64,000 nucleotides of DNA from Desulfococcaceae bacterium HSG9. Lineage in GTDB: Bacteria; Desulfobacterota; Desulfobacteria; Desulfobacterales; JAUCGF01. Location: assembly GCA_030378005.1 (NCBI GenBank), contig JAUCGF010000087.1:1-64000 (forward strand), given 5' to 3'. The position numbers were made by a program, and so were the translations under genes. Below the pieces are notes generated by a model. The model saw only the letters and a list, made by a program, of their open reading frames with translations, made no database searches and had not been told where the DNA came from. Shown here one piece after another: positions 9,626 through 18,700 of this stretch (its first letter is position 1; the number at the start of each line of letters is the position of its first letter).

Positions 9626-9661
9626 GTGACCGTGACTAAATAACTTACTCAATCAAAATGT

Positions 9662-9730
9662 CTTAATCGTAATCTTAATCATAATCTTAATCACTTTCAG
9701 ATTACGATTACGATTATGATTATGATTAAG
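9662..9730. repeat. Hexanucleotide-unit inverted repeat
   Basis: A run of TTAATC-type hexamers (CTTAATCGTAATCTTAAT and on) is followed by its near-exact inverse (GATTACGATTACGATTATG and on), able to form a long hairpin. A second, independent example is at 15384-15460. Confidence 0.7.
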
Positions 9731-9819
9731 AAAAATGCTAAATGGGAAAGTTATTTGACCACAGTTCCGAACACAAATAAACACGAATAAAATTAAAATT
9801 TGGAAAGGACGAACCGTTT

Positions 9820-10434
9820 ATGAAGCCCGAAGAAATTGAGGCAATGAGTTTTAAAATCATAGAAGAGGAAGCCGGAGCGCATTCGTTTACGCAATCACAA
9901 TGGCAAATCGTGCGCCGTATGATTCACACGTCGGCTGATTTTGAATACCTGCAAAGTATCAATTTTCACCCGGACGCGATAGACGCGGGTTTAAATGCTA
10001 TCCGCCAGGGTAAAACCATCGTTACGGACACGAATATGGCGCGAGTGGGAATTCGTAAAGGCGAACTTGCCCGTTTCGACGTTCAAGTGGAATGCCTGAT
10101 CGGTTATTCCGAAATCAGCCGTATCGCTACCGAAACCGGTATTACACGGGCAAAAGCCGCTGTGGACGCCGCACGGCAAAAAATGGATGGTGGAATCTAT
10201 GTGGTGGGCAATGCGCCCACAGCACTACTGCATCTTATTGAATTGGTAAATGCTAAAAAAGCCGCTCCAGCCCTTATCGTGGGATTTCCGGTGGGGTTTG
10301 TCAATGCAGCCGAATCCAAAGCCGCGCTGATTCAAACCGATATTCCGTACATCTCTAACACCGGCCGCAAAGGCGGCTCCAACGTGGCGGCCAGTGTGGT
10401 CAATGCGTTGGCCATTATGAGCGTCGCAACTTAA
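9820..10434 (+). CDS. cbiC: Precorrin-8X / cobalt-precorrin-8 methylmutase
   Basis: Moves the methyl group from C11 to C12 of the corrin ring to give (hydrogeno)cobyrinate. 204 residues, the family norm. The hallmark MIHTSADFEY (catalytic His in the conserved I-H-T motif, about residue 43) is present, as are DTNMARVGIR, GNAPTALLHLIEL and VGFPVGFVNAAESK, all typical of CbiC/CobH. Starts at ATG 9820 after GGAAAGGACG. It lies between cbiA and cbiL with a 33-bp gap to the latter's ATG, so the three probably form an operon. Confidence 0.95.
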   Translation: MKPEEIEAMSFKIIEEEAGAHSFTQSQWQIVRRMIHTSADFEYLQSINFHPDAIDAGLNAIRQGKTIVTDTNMARVGIRKGELARFDVQVECLIGYSEISRIATETGITRAKAAVDAARQKMDGGIYVVGNAPTALLHLIELVNAKKAAPALIVGFPVGFVNAAESKAALIQTDIPYISNTGRKGGSNVAASVVNALAIMSVAT

Positions 10435-10467
10435 AACTTGAAACTTAAAACTTACAAAAAGGAATCC

Positions 10468-11208
10468 ATGAAAACTAAAAAAAAAGGGATTTTATACGGT
10501 TTGGGCGTCGGCCCCGGTGATCCTGAGTTGATCACTTTAAAAGCGGCGCGGGTGCTGAATGTGGTGGATGTCGTCTTTACCGCCGCATCCACCAAAAACA
10601 GTTACAGTCTGGCCTTGAGCATTGCCAAAGCGCACATACCGGATTTAACACCGGTGCGGATGCTTACTTTCCCCATGACCAATGACAAAGAGGAGAAAGA
10701 ATCCGCCTGGTTGGCCCATGCCAACACGATTATCGAGGAGCTTACGCAAGGTAAAAAAGTGGCTTTCATTACGTTGGGAGACTCCATGACCTATTCCACT
10801 TATGGATACGTCTTGCAGCATGTTCAAGAGATAGCGCCTCAATTTCCGATTATCAGCGTTCCTGGAATCACCTCATATCAGGCCGCCGCAGCTTGCTTGA
10901 ACACGCCTTTGGTGGAAGGGGAGGACTCTTTAATGGTAATCTCCGGGGCGCAAGGCGGCGACCGGTTGCGGGAATGCGCCGCCAAACCGGAAGCGGTGGT
11001 GTTTTTAAAAGCTTACCGGAATGTGGATGACATTACCGACGCTATTGAACAAACCGGCGATTATGAGGCGACCGTAGGCATTTCCAACTGTAGCCACACG
11101 GATCAAAAAATTATTTGGGATATCAGTAAACTGCGTGAGCGGCGGCCGGATTATTGGACGCTTATTCTGGCCAAACGTAAAAAAGTGCATGGAACACCTG
11201 ATAAATAA
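10468..11208 (+). CDS. cbiL: Precorrin-2 / cobalt-factor II C20-methyltransferase
   Basis: S-adenosylmethionine-dependent methylation at C20 during corrin ring formation. About 246 residues with the tetrapyrrole-methylase fold: YGLGVGPGDPELITLKA at the N-terminus, the TLGDSMTYSTYGYV motif, and the PGITSYQAAAACLNTPL segment typical of CobI/CbiL. ATG 10468 has a good AAAAAGGA site, whereas the upstream TTG 10438 overlaps repetitive AAACTTAAAACTT sequence. With CbiA and CbiC it marks a partial cobalamin operon; the other corrin genes must lie elsewhere. Confidence 0.93.
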   Translation: MKTKKKGILYGLGVGPGDPELITLKAARVLNVVDVVFTAASTKNSYSLALSIAKAHIPDLTPVRMLTFPMTNDKEEKESAWLAHANTIIEELTQGKKVAFITLGDSMTYSTYGYVLQHVQEIAPQFPIISVPGITSYQAAAACLNTPLVEGEDSLMVISGAQGGDRLRECAAKPEAVVFLKAYRNVDDITDAIEQTGDYEATVGISNCSHTDQKIIWDISKLRERRPDYWTLILAKRKKVHGTPDK

Positions 11209-11275
11209 TTTCAAATGACAAATCTCAAATGACAAATCTCAAATAAATTCCAAATATCAATGAAGAATAACCAAA

Positions 11276-11530
11276 ATTGGAATACCATCAGTAGATTGAA
11301 AAATTTTTGGAAGGTGACGAGGTCATATCTGTTTTCAGCTCCGTAGGAGCGGCATATTTGTAGAACCTGAATCCCCCGTGTCCGCTGAGTCCCATAGGGA
11401 CGGCATATTCCGATGCGGACATGCCGTCCCTATGGGACTCGGGGGTGCGGGGCTGACATCCGCTACAAACATGCCGTTCCTATGGAACTTTTAAGGAACT
11501 TTGCGATCTGCTGAAATTGGAATACCATAT
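11276..11530. repeat. Composite palindromic repeat region
   Basis: The segment between cbiL and the next gene holds nested inverted repeats. The clearest is AGTCCCATAGGGACGGCAT (about 11388-11406), matched exactly in inverse at 11421-11439, framed by CCCCCG and CGGGGG arms. The outer flanks carry family fragments (AATTGGAATACCAT, CAGTAGATTG). Non-coding. Confidence 0.65.
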
Positions 11531-11648
11531 ATCAGTATTATTGTAAAATAAGGTTGTTTGAGATTTTGAAATTTGACCATTGCGATTTATTTGAAATTTG
11601 TTGTTTGTTTTTTGGAATTTCTGACCAATCGAAACTAAAGGAATCACC

Positions 11649-12695
11649 ATAAAACCAGCTAAACCCAAATACCGCCGTCTGGCTGTTTCATGTGGCATTG
11701 CCACCGCTATTCTTGTCATCGGGGTCTGTTTTGCAGATGACCTGAGCCTTGCGCGTATCACGACCAAACTGCTTTGGCCGCTGACCCGTCTGATGTTTTT
11801 TATCACCGTAGGACTTGTAGCGGGGCAGATGATTGAAGCTGCCGGATGGACCAAAAAACTGGCTGTTGTGGCGGCTCCGCTTTTTCGATTCGGCAACTTA
11901 GGCGAGCGATGCAGCGCCGCTTTTACAACCGCATTTTTTTCAGGCGTGGCCGCCAATGCCATGCTGGTGGAATTTTACAATGAAGGTAAAATTTCCCGCA
12001 AGCAGCTCTTTTTATCCAATTTTGTCAACCAGGCCCCAGCGTTTTTTTTACACCTGCCCACAACTTTTTTTATTGTCATTCCGCTAACGCGCTGGGCCGG
12101 TGCGCTTTATTTTTTGCTGACTTTTGCAGCGATGGTGTTTCGCACCGCCCTTTTTCTGATATACGGCCATTTTCAAAAAGATATGCCTACTACTACCGCA
12201 AGAAATCGGGTTTTTCAGAAAAACCCGATTTCTGATATGCGCAAAACCGGTGTATGGACGTCTCTGAAGAAAAAACTGCCAGGACGAATCACAGGTATTG
12301 CGATCTATGTGCTGCCTATTTATGTGACGGTATATGTAATTAATGCTTTGGGATGGTTTGAAATCACCCGGAAATGGCTGGCAGAATATGTCACCGGGGT
12401 TTTTATTCCCATGGAATCCCTTTCTTTTGTGATACTAAGTTTTGCCGCTGAATTCACTTCAGGATTTGCCGCTGCCGGCGCGCTCATGGATGCCGGCGCT
12501 TTAACGGTCAAACAAACTGTTCTGGCGCTTTTAATCGGCAATATCGTGGCGTTTCCGGTGCGCGCTGTGCGGCATCAATTGCCACGTTATATGGGTATTT
12601 TTGCGCCTAAAACAGGTATCCAGCTTTTACTGATGGGACAGGGTTTCAGAGTTTTAAGCCTTGTGCTTGCTGGCATAGTTTATTATTTCATATAA
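11649..12695 (+). CDS. Nucleoside-recognition (Gate) domain membrane protein
   Basis: Integral inner-membrane protein of about 349 residues with several hydrophobic segments (TRLMFFITVGLVAGQMIEAAGW, GRITGIAIYVLPIYVTVYVI) and the Gate-type motif PLFRFGNLGERCSAAFTTAFFSG. The first ATG is 11793, but the same frame stays open and family-like upstream: a basic start, then one membrane helix ending LLWPLTRL. An AAAGGA site at 11637-11642 sits before ATC 11643 / ATA 11649, so translation may begin at a non-ATG codon, or the ATG was lost by mutation. Homologues occur beside cobalamin genes in related bacteria; transport role unknown. A 33-bp perfect palindrome lies in frame at 12201-12233. Confidence 0.7.
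   Translation: MKPAKPKYRRLAVSCGIATAILVIGVCFADDLSLARITTKLLWPLTRLMFFITVGLVAGQMIEAAGWTKKLAVVAAPLFRFGNLGERCSAAFTTAFFSGVAANAMLVEFYNEGKISRKQLFLSNFVNQAPAFFLHLPTTFFIVIPLTRWAGALYFLLTFAAMVFRTALFLIYGHFQKDMPTTTARNRVFQKNPISDMRKTGVWTSLKKKLPGRITGIAIYVLPIYVTVYVINALGWFEITRKWLAEYVTGVFIPMESLSFVILSFAAEFTSGFAAAGALMDAGALTVKQTVLALLIGNIVAFPVRAVRHQLPRYMGIFAPKTGIQLLLMGQGFRVLSLVLAGIVYYFI
12201..12233. repeat. 33-bp palindrome inside a coding frame
   Basis: AGAAATCGGGTTTTT, a three-base CAG loop, then AAAAACCCGATTTCT: a perfect 15-bp stem. It is exactly 11 codons long and lies in the cytosolic/periplasmic loop of the Gate-domain protein, keeping the frame open. Confidence 0.8.
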
Positions 12696-12754
12696 ACATT
12701 TTACCCTTTGGAGAGTGGCCATTAGGAATGAGGATGAAATAAATTCACCTGCCA

Positions 12755-12777
12755 TGCGTGAAACGTGAATTCACGCA
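12755..12777. terminator. Hairpin between convergent genes
   Basis: TGCGTGAA and TTCACGCA form an 8-bp stem around ACGTGAA in the short gap between the convergent Gate-domain and glycosyltransferase genes. There is no clear T run, so a bidirectional terminator role is only a guess. Confidence 0.3.
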
Positions 12778-12824
12778 TCACGTTTCAAAAATCACAATTG
12801 AGGTGGTTATTTTATTCCTGATCC

Positions 12825-13898
12825 TTACCTGTCTCTTTGAAATTTTTTTAAAAGGCGACAATCGTTTTTCAGAAGTTTATCAAGTTTTCGGGTGATTTTG
12901 GTGTTGTCCTCAGCGGAATAATCCGCCAAATTTTTTTTATAATCCGGAAGCCGGTAGAGAAAATCGCCCGCGGTTTCTTCGGATATACGGGTCATATTTT
13001 TTCCATAGCCCATCTTCTCCATAAGCACACCGTTGATTTCCTGTTCAAATTGGCCGGCCATGGGAAGGGCCAGGTAGGGTTTTCGGAAATAAAAGGCCTC
13101 TGTCATCAGCGTGAAACCGGCCGTGGCCATAACCGCTTTGGAGGTCGCCAAATCCCTCAGAAAGCCTTTTTTACTGAACGGTTTATACGTCAGCGCGCCA
13201 TGGGTTTCATGCTTATTATAACCGTAAACGATAAACGTCTCTCTGTTGAATCGCTCTATGATTTTGACAAATGAGTCAAAGCCGAAACTCAGATATACAA
13301 GGATATGAGAGCCGTCGGAGGGCTTTTCGTCAATGACTTCCTGCCTTAATATCGGGGGAAAGGCGAAAGTTCTGTTATTTTTAATTTTATCATAGTAGAA
13401 CGTGGTTATCAGAGAGACATCCGGTTTGGGAACCATGGCCCTGATAATATTTTTTGTAAGCCTGAAGTCATTTTTAAGGCGGCCCGGACATGGGAGCTTG
13501 ATATAGCGAAGCCGGTGTTGATTGTCCAATGATATAAGCGGGATTTCATAGTGGCCGGCAAGATAGGCCGTCATAGGCTCGAAATCCGTGATCACGCAGT
13601 CGGGCTTGAATGTTTTGAACAGATTCTCTTTCAATGCCGTGACCGCTTTATGACCGGGCCTGAGTTTTTTCAGATTGTGTGTGAACGTTTTCACCTTTGA
13701 GACTTTGTTATCAGCACTGGCGATGTGCAGTCCCTCGGTCTCGAAAACATCAAACTCATCTTTAAGATTGGCAATTCCTCTGTCATAGCTGACAATTTTT
13801 ACCAAATGGCCTTGTTTTACCAAATGCCGCGCCATTTCACGCGCTCGTGAAGAATGCCCCGATCCCTCCCCGCACACACCGTATAAAATTTTTGCCAT
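12825..13898 (-). CDS. MJ1255-type glycosyltransferase (UDP-glycosyltransferase/MurG-like, GT-B)
   Basis: 357 residues. The N-terminus MAKILYGVCGEGSGHSSRARE contains the glycine-rich GEGSGHSSR loop typical of the MJ1255/VC2487 glycosyltransferase family and related to MurG. PDCVITDFEPM and the C-terminal ATAGFTLMTEAFYFRKPYLALPMAGQFEQ (nucleotide-sugar-binding region, with conserved glutamine/glutamate) complete the GT-B pattern. No signal peptide or membrane helix. Last gene of a four-gene minus-strand cluster, 12 bp after the SUI1 gene. Acceptor and sugar unknown. Confidence 0.82.
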   Translation of the reverse strand: MAKILYGVCGEGSGHSSRAREMARHLVKQGHLVKIVSYDRGIANLKDEFDVFETEGLHIASADNKVSKVKTFTHNLKKLRPGHKAVTALKENLFKTFKPDCVITDFEPMTAYLAGHYEIPLISLDNQHRLRYIKLPCPGRLKNDFRLTKNIIRAMVPKPDVSLITTFYYDKIKNNRTFAFPPILRQEVIDEKPSDGSHILVYLSFGFDSFVKIIERFNRETFIVYGYNKHETHGALTYKPFSKKGFLRDLATSKAVMATAGFTLMTEAFYFRKPYLALPMAGQFEQEINGVLMEKMGYGKNMTRISEETAGDFLYRLPDYKKNLADYSAEDNTKITRKLDKLLKNDCRLLKKFQRDR

Positions 13899-13910
13899 GA
13901 TACCTCTCGG

Positions 13911-14276
13911 CTATCCCCCGGCCTTTTTAGCTTTATATCCAAGTTCATTCAGCTCTTGAACCAAAAAATCTCTGTGATCTCCCTGAATCTCAATCACACC
14001 GTTTTTTACAGTTCCGCCGGTTCCGCATTTTTGTTTCAATTTTTTAGCGAGCCTTTTTAACTCGGCGCTTTCAATAGAAAGTCCGCTTATTAAAGATACG
14101 CCCTTGCCTTTTCGTCCTTTGGTAGATCTCTCCACGCGAACTTTGCCGTCTCCTTTGGGGATATTATTTTTTTTCTTTTGGCATTTGCATCTAACTGACT
14201 GTTTTCCGCATCCAGGGCACATTTTACCGAATTCTGTCGAATAAACCAGTTTGCTATTGCTATCTCTGTCTTTCAT
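13911..14276 (-). CDS. yciH: SUI1/eIF1-family translation factor (YciH-like)
   Basis: 121 residues. The N-terminus has a small zinc-ribbon-like cluster MCPGCGKQSVRCKCQKKK, as in some bacterial and archaeal eIF1 proteins. The C-terminal SUI1 fold is shown by KQKCGTGGTVKNGVIEIQGDHRD and a lysine-rich end. Bacterial YciH resembles eIF1 and can influence start-codon selection. It overlaps the S1-domain gene by 17 bases, which indicates translational coupling. Neighbouring genes are also translation- or RNA-linked. Confidence 0.9.
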   Translation of the reverse strand: MKDRDSNSKLVYSTEFGKMCPGCGKQSVRCKCQKKKNNIPKGDGKVRVERSTKGRKGKGVSLISGLSIESAELKRLAKKLKQKCGTGGTVKNGVIEIQGDHRDFLVQELNELGYKAKKAGG

Positions 14277-14754
14277 TTTTTAGTTTTTTCCCTTGTTTAA
14301 GACGGATTCCGTTTTTTTTCAATTCCAGAATTCTTTTTTTAAAAAGACTGCCGACAGCTCTTTTAAACTCTTTTTTACTCATGGAAAAAACCTTTTTGAT
14401 CTCTTCGGGAGAGCTTTTATCATGATACGGCATAAAACCGCCGGCCTCTTTTAAAAGGGCTACAATGGTATCTCCAGAGTTTTTTATAGAATGATAACCC
14501 GGTTTTTTTAAAGTGAGGTCGATTTTATTATCTTCACGAAGCCGCATGATATAGCCCGTGCAAGTATCTCCGATTGACAAGTTCTGATAGGTTTCGTTTT
14601 TATATAACATACCCAAGTATCGATTATTTATCACGGCCATAATACCGATTGGGGTAAAGGAGTGAATCAGAAGCTCCACTTTCTGGCCTACTTTAAGGTC
14701 TGCGATATCTTCATCGAAATCCATTGATTTTATTTGCTGTTTGGTCATCATCAT
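14260..14754 (-). CDS. S1-domain RNA-binding protein, half-length CvfB-like
   Basis: 164 residues. An S1-like OB fold covers about residues 18-85 (VGQKVELLIHSFTPIGIMAVINNRYLGMLYKNE; then KIDLTLKKPGYHSI), and a winged-helix-like tail covers about 85-160 (FMPYHDKSSPEEIKKVFSMSKKEFKRAVGSLFKKRIL). This matches the C-terminal half of CvfB proteins, which are usually ~280 residues with additional N-terminal S1 domains. Either a natural short form or a truncation. Its ATG overlaps the YqeY stop (ATGA), and its end overlaps yciH. Confidence 0.75.
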   Translation of the reverse strand: MMMTKQQIKSMDFDEDIADLKVGQKVELLIHSFTPIGIMAVINNRYLGMLYKNETYQNLSIGDTCTGYIMRLREDNKIDLTLKKPGYHSIKNSGDTIVALLKEAGGFMPYHDKSSPEEIKKVFSMSKKEFKRAVGSLFKKRILELKKNGIRLKQGKKLKNERQR

Positions 14755-15248
14755 GAACGCACCATATTCTTGAGAATCTCTTTTACCTCGTTGCCATCGG
14801 CAAGTTTTCCATAGTGTTTCATAACTTTTCCCATGGCTTGCATGGGGCTGTTGAACTTGGAAAAGTCAACGTTATCTTGAATCCATCGCTCGATCTCCTC
14901 GGAAGTCGCCTGCTTTGGAAGATATAAGTTCAGCAGTTCCAGATAGTCCGAGCTGGTTTCTTTTTTAAGCTCAAGCACGGTCTTTTCCGATTTGACAAAT
15001 TTGCGGATAATGTTAAGCAGGTCGTCATCCGTGATCTCCTCCGGTTTTTTGACCCGGGTGGTTTTTTTTCCGCTATCCAGAGTAATGGCGACGGTGAGGC
15101 TGGGAAAGGCTCCCATAATAAGTCGCATGGCATCCCGAACGGCCGTATCCTTTTTCATCATGGCGCTCTTCATATCCTGGCGAATCTTATCGTAAAGGGA
15201 AATCCCCATTGATGCGCCCCATCCGTATTCGTTTTTGATGTCTGACAT
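14751..15248 (-). CDS. GatB/YqeY domain protein
   Basis: 165 residues of the YqeY family, related to the tRNA-binding tail domain of the amidotransferase GatB. Seen: SLYDKIRQDMKSAMMKKDTAVRDAMRLIMGA at the N-terminus, a helical middle with PEEITDDDLLNIIRKFVKSEKTVLE, and the typical YLPKQATSEEIE plus KVMKHYGKLADGNEVKEILKN at the C-terminus. ATG 15248 has AAAGGA upstream; an internal ATG at 15209 fits the family start better, so the first 13 residues are uncertain. First gene of the minus-strand cluster. Confidence 0.88.
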   Translation of the reverse strand: MSDIKNEYGWGASMGISLYDKIRQDMKSAMMKKDTAVRDAMRLIMGAFPSLTVAITLDSGKKTTRVKKPEEITDDDLLNIIRKFVKSEKTVLELKKETSSDYLELLNLYLPKQATSEEIERWIQDNVDFSKFNSPMQAMGKVMKHYGKLADGNEVKEILKNMVRS

Positions 15249-15294
15249 TGGCGTTACATTCCTTTTTTTGATTATTTTATTTCAACAACTGACA

Positions 15295-15377
15295 GTAGGT
15301 CGGGTTAGCGTAGCATAACTCGACAGAAACAGAAACAATATCTATCGTCGGGTTACGCTATCGCTAACCCGACCTAC
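15295..15377. repeat. Palindromic repeat, GTAGGTCGGGTTA family
   Basis: GTAGGTCGGGTTAGCG and its inverse TCGCTAACCCGACCTAC frame a CAGAAACAGAAACAATATC core. An almost identical copy lies at 19171-19254, and single arms occur near 15670-15708 and 19002. Non-coding. Confidence 0.75.
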
Positions 15378-15383
15378 GTGGCT

Positions 15384-15460
15384 CTTAATCATAATCTTAA
15401 TCGTAATCTTAATCTTAATCTTAATCCCAAACGATTAAGATTAAGATTATGATTAAGATT
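15384..15460. repeat. Hexanucleotide-unit inverted repeat
   Basis: Tandem TTAATC/GTAATC/ATAATC hexamers followed after CCCAAAC by the inverted units (GATTAAGATTAAGATTATG). Same design as 9662-9730 but with a different unit order, so it arose or changed independently. Confidence 0.7.
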
Positions 15461-15467
15461 GTAGATT

Positions 15468-15544
15468 GTAGGGTGGGTGTAGAGTGACGAAACCCACCTT
15501 TTATCCTTATTTGGTGGGTTTCGCTGCGCTTCACCCACCCTACA
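15468..15544. repeat. Palindromic repeat, GTAGGGTGGGT family
   Basis: Arms GTAGGGTGGGTGTAGAG and CTTCACCCACCCTAC with inner arms GAAACCCACC / GGTGGGTTTC. Another copy is at 45361-45438. Related in style to the GTAGGTCGGG and GTAGGGTGCG families in this window. Confidence 0.7.
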
Positions 15545-15564
15545 TGACTGCATAACGAGCTCCG

Positions 15565-15667
15565 GAGCGCAAAAATTAAGCGAAGCGGTTTTTTGCATGA
15601 GCCTGAATCTGCAAGCTTTTTCCAGCGCTGAATGCAAAAAATTGCTGTGCTTAATTTTTGCGCTCCT
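15565..15667. repeat. Inverted-repeat element, family A core
   Basis: GAGCGCAAAAATTAAGCGAA at one side and TGCTTAATTTTTGCGCTC at the other, without the CAGTAGATGGAAA ends seen in the full copies. Flanked by a single arm of the GTAGGTCGGGTTA family at about 15672-15708. Confidence 0.6.
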
Positions 15668-15730
15668 GAACTGTTCTGTCGGGTTACGCTATCGCTAACC
15701 CGACCTACATTATGACGTTTTGGCATGCTT

Positions 15731-18700
15731 TTATAAGGACGGGTTCAATGGCCGATCAGGAACAATAGCGATAATACCGATAAGAACGTTGAACTTCGGG
15801 CTTTCCTCATTTCCGTCATTCACGCTTACCGGCACTGTCAGATAGCCATAAAAGCCCGCATCCGGAATGATCGTCATGCCATTGTGCGTGTAATGCTCGC
15901 CGTCATACGCCGTCAGGGTCAAGCCGCCAGAATTTTGACCGCCTTTAAAGTGCAGATCGGCCGGGTCAATGGTCAAGGTCGTGTCCTGATATGTTCCCAG
16001 AGCCTGCTGGCCCAGGATGACCACCTTTGCGGTTCCGATAACTATCGCGTAGTCCTCGACCTCGCCGTCCGATGCCTCGCCCGTGTAGCTCACGGGGCCG
16101 TCGGTGGTGCAGCGGAAGCGCGCGAAAGTGCCTCCGGCAGTCGCATTATACGGTACCGCGAAGTTAAGTTCATTGACGCCCGGGACGAGTTCCCGGCCGC
16201 CCGGGAACAGCTCATCATAAGTATCGTCCCAGTCGCCGTCGCCGTCAAAGTCGATCCATGCGCTCAGGGTGCAGGCGGAGTTGGCCCACACAGTGACGTC
16301 GGCCATCGAGCCGGGAATCAAAAGAGAGGTGAATTCCACACCGTCTTCATCGTTGTCATCATTGTCATCACCGTCAGCCGTCGCGTCGGGCTGGCCGTCC
16401 GCTTCGCCGTCTATGTCAGCGCCGAGGTAAACATCCCCGGAGATGATATGCCTGGCTCCGTCGTTGACCAGAAGCGTGGGATAGGGGCCGTCCGGCGCGT
16501 CACCGAAGTCATGAGTCACAAGCGTGCCCGTGCCTTGAAGATTCAGCACGTATGGATTTTCATCACTGTCATTATTGACAATGCTGATCGTCGCGCTTTT
16601 CACACCTGTCGTGGCAGGACTGAAACGCACCGTGAAGGTGGTTGTGCCACCCGCCGTGACAGGCGATGTCGGCTGTGCCTGAATGCTGAACTCACCGGAA
16701 TCGACGCCTGCAACAGTGAGCGGCGTTGTCAGCGTCAGGTCAGCGTCTCCGATGTTTTCGACCGTGAAAACCGTATCCGTATCGGTTCCTGTGCCGAAAT
16801 CATGACCACCGCCGTCAGCAATATCCGTCGTGCCCTGTTTCAGGCAGATTTCCGGTTGCGGCACCCCAACCCCAAACACATAAGCCGAGCCGGACATAGA
16901 GCCGCCGTCGTCGTCGCCATACGCCCCGACGACCGCGGTGTCGCCGCTGACAGCCACGGAAGCGCCGAACATGTCATCTGCGGCCGCGTCTGAGGCGGTC
17001 AGTTTGGCGGTCTGGTTACCGCCGCCGTTCGTCCATCCGGCTCCCTTTTCAAATATGTATGCCGAGCCGGAATCAGTGCCGCCGTCGTCGTTACCAGACG
17101 CCCCGACGACCACGGTGTCGCCGCTGATAGCTGCGGAATAGCCGAAATAGTCACCTGCGGCCGCGTCTGAGGCGGTCAGTTTGGCGGTCTGGTTACCGCT
17201 GCCGTCCGTCCATCCGGCTCCCTTTTCAAATATGTATGCCGAGCCGGAATCAGTGCCGGCGTCGTCGTTGAGACGCGCCCCGACGACCGCGGTGTCGCCG
17301 CTGACAGCCACGGAAACGCCGAACCGGTCATTCACGTCCGCGTCGGCGGCGGTCAGTTTGGCGGTTTGCCCCCAATTACCGGGGCCGCCGTTGTCGCGCT
17401 CGAACACATACGCCGAGCCGGATTCAGCGCCGCCGTCGTCGTCCCAGCACGCCCCGACGACCGCGGTGTCGCCGCTGACAGCCACGTGACCGCCGAAATA
17501 GTCATAGCCGTCCGCGTCGGCGGCGGTCAGTTTGGCGGCCTGCCCCCAATTATCGGCGCCGCCGTTGTCGCGCTCGAACACATAAGCCGAGCCGGAATCA
17601 GTGCCGCCGTCGTCGTCGAATGGCACCCCGACGACCGCGGTGTCGCCGCTGACAGCCACGGAACCGCCGAAACCGTCATCCGCGGCAGCGTCGCCGGCGG
17701 TCAGTTTGGCGGTCTGTCCCCAATTACCGGCGCCGCCGTTGTCGCGCTCGAACACATACGCCGAGCCGGAATAAGAGCCGGCGTCGTCGTTACCAGACGC
17801 CCCGACGACAGCGGTATCGCCGCTGATAGCCACGGAACAGCCGAACCGGTCATCAGCGGCCGCGTCGTCGGCGGTCAGTTTGGCGGTCTGCCCCCAATTA
17901 CCGGGGCCGCCGGTGTCGCGCTCGAACACATAAGCCGAGCCGGATTTAGCGCCGTCGTCGTCGTCCCAATACGCCCCGACGACCGCGATGTCGCCGCTGA
18001 CAGCCACGGAAATGCCGAACCAGTCACTGAAGGCCGCGTCGGATGCGGTCAGTTTGACGGTTTGAATCCAGGGATCCACAGTGACAGGGTAGCGTGCCCG
18101 GGAATCATCAAATAGAATGATGAGTTTGTCATTTCGCATTTCCAGGCGCACCGGCAGGGATTTTTTATCAGCATCAAAGACATAAAGTCCCGCATAACGG
18201 GTGACGGTCTGTCCCGCGCTGTTTTTGAATGCAAGGGTGCGGTCGTCTTGTAGAACCGCGTCAAGGGAGCCTTGCAAGGTCAATTCTAACCGTGCATGGG
18301 AATCGCCTGCGGGATTGCCGGGCGGGCTGTCAAGGGTGAAGCCCTGTTCCAGTCCCAGGGGCGTGTTGAGATACCACTCGGTAAGGCCGGGGCCGCGGCG
18401 GAATTCGATACGGTTTCCCAGAACCTTTATTTCGGCCGGCCGCGGTGTTTCCAGCGTGTCATAACCGATGCCGGTGAGTGTGAAAGCATACGAATCGTCC
18501 GTATTCATCTTGCAGAAACGAATCTCCTCATCCGAAAAAGACACTTTCAGGTTGTGGGTGCGATTTTCCACAGCATACCCGTCTCCGACTTTTTCAATGT
18601 CGTAAGAGGCGGACAGGTCTTTGCTGATTGCCTTGGCGATAGCGGCCATGGCATCAGACGGCAAAACGTCGTTCTGTTCAGCCATGCACGGGTCGGCAGT

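Noticed and set aside
15884-18115. Long + strand ORFs opposite the FG-GAP gene
   Set aside because: High-GC repeat DNA gives open antisense frames. The minus-strand frame has a signal peptide, a ribosome site and recognisable domains.
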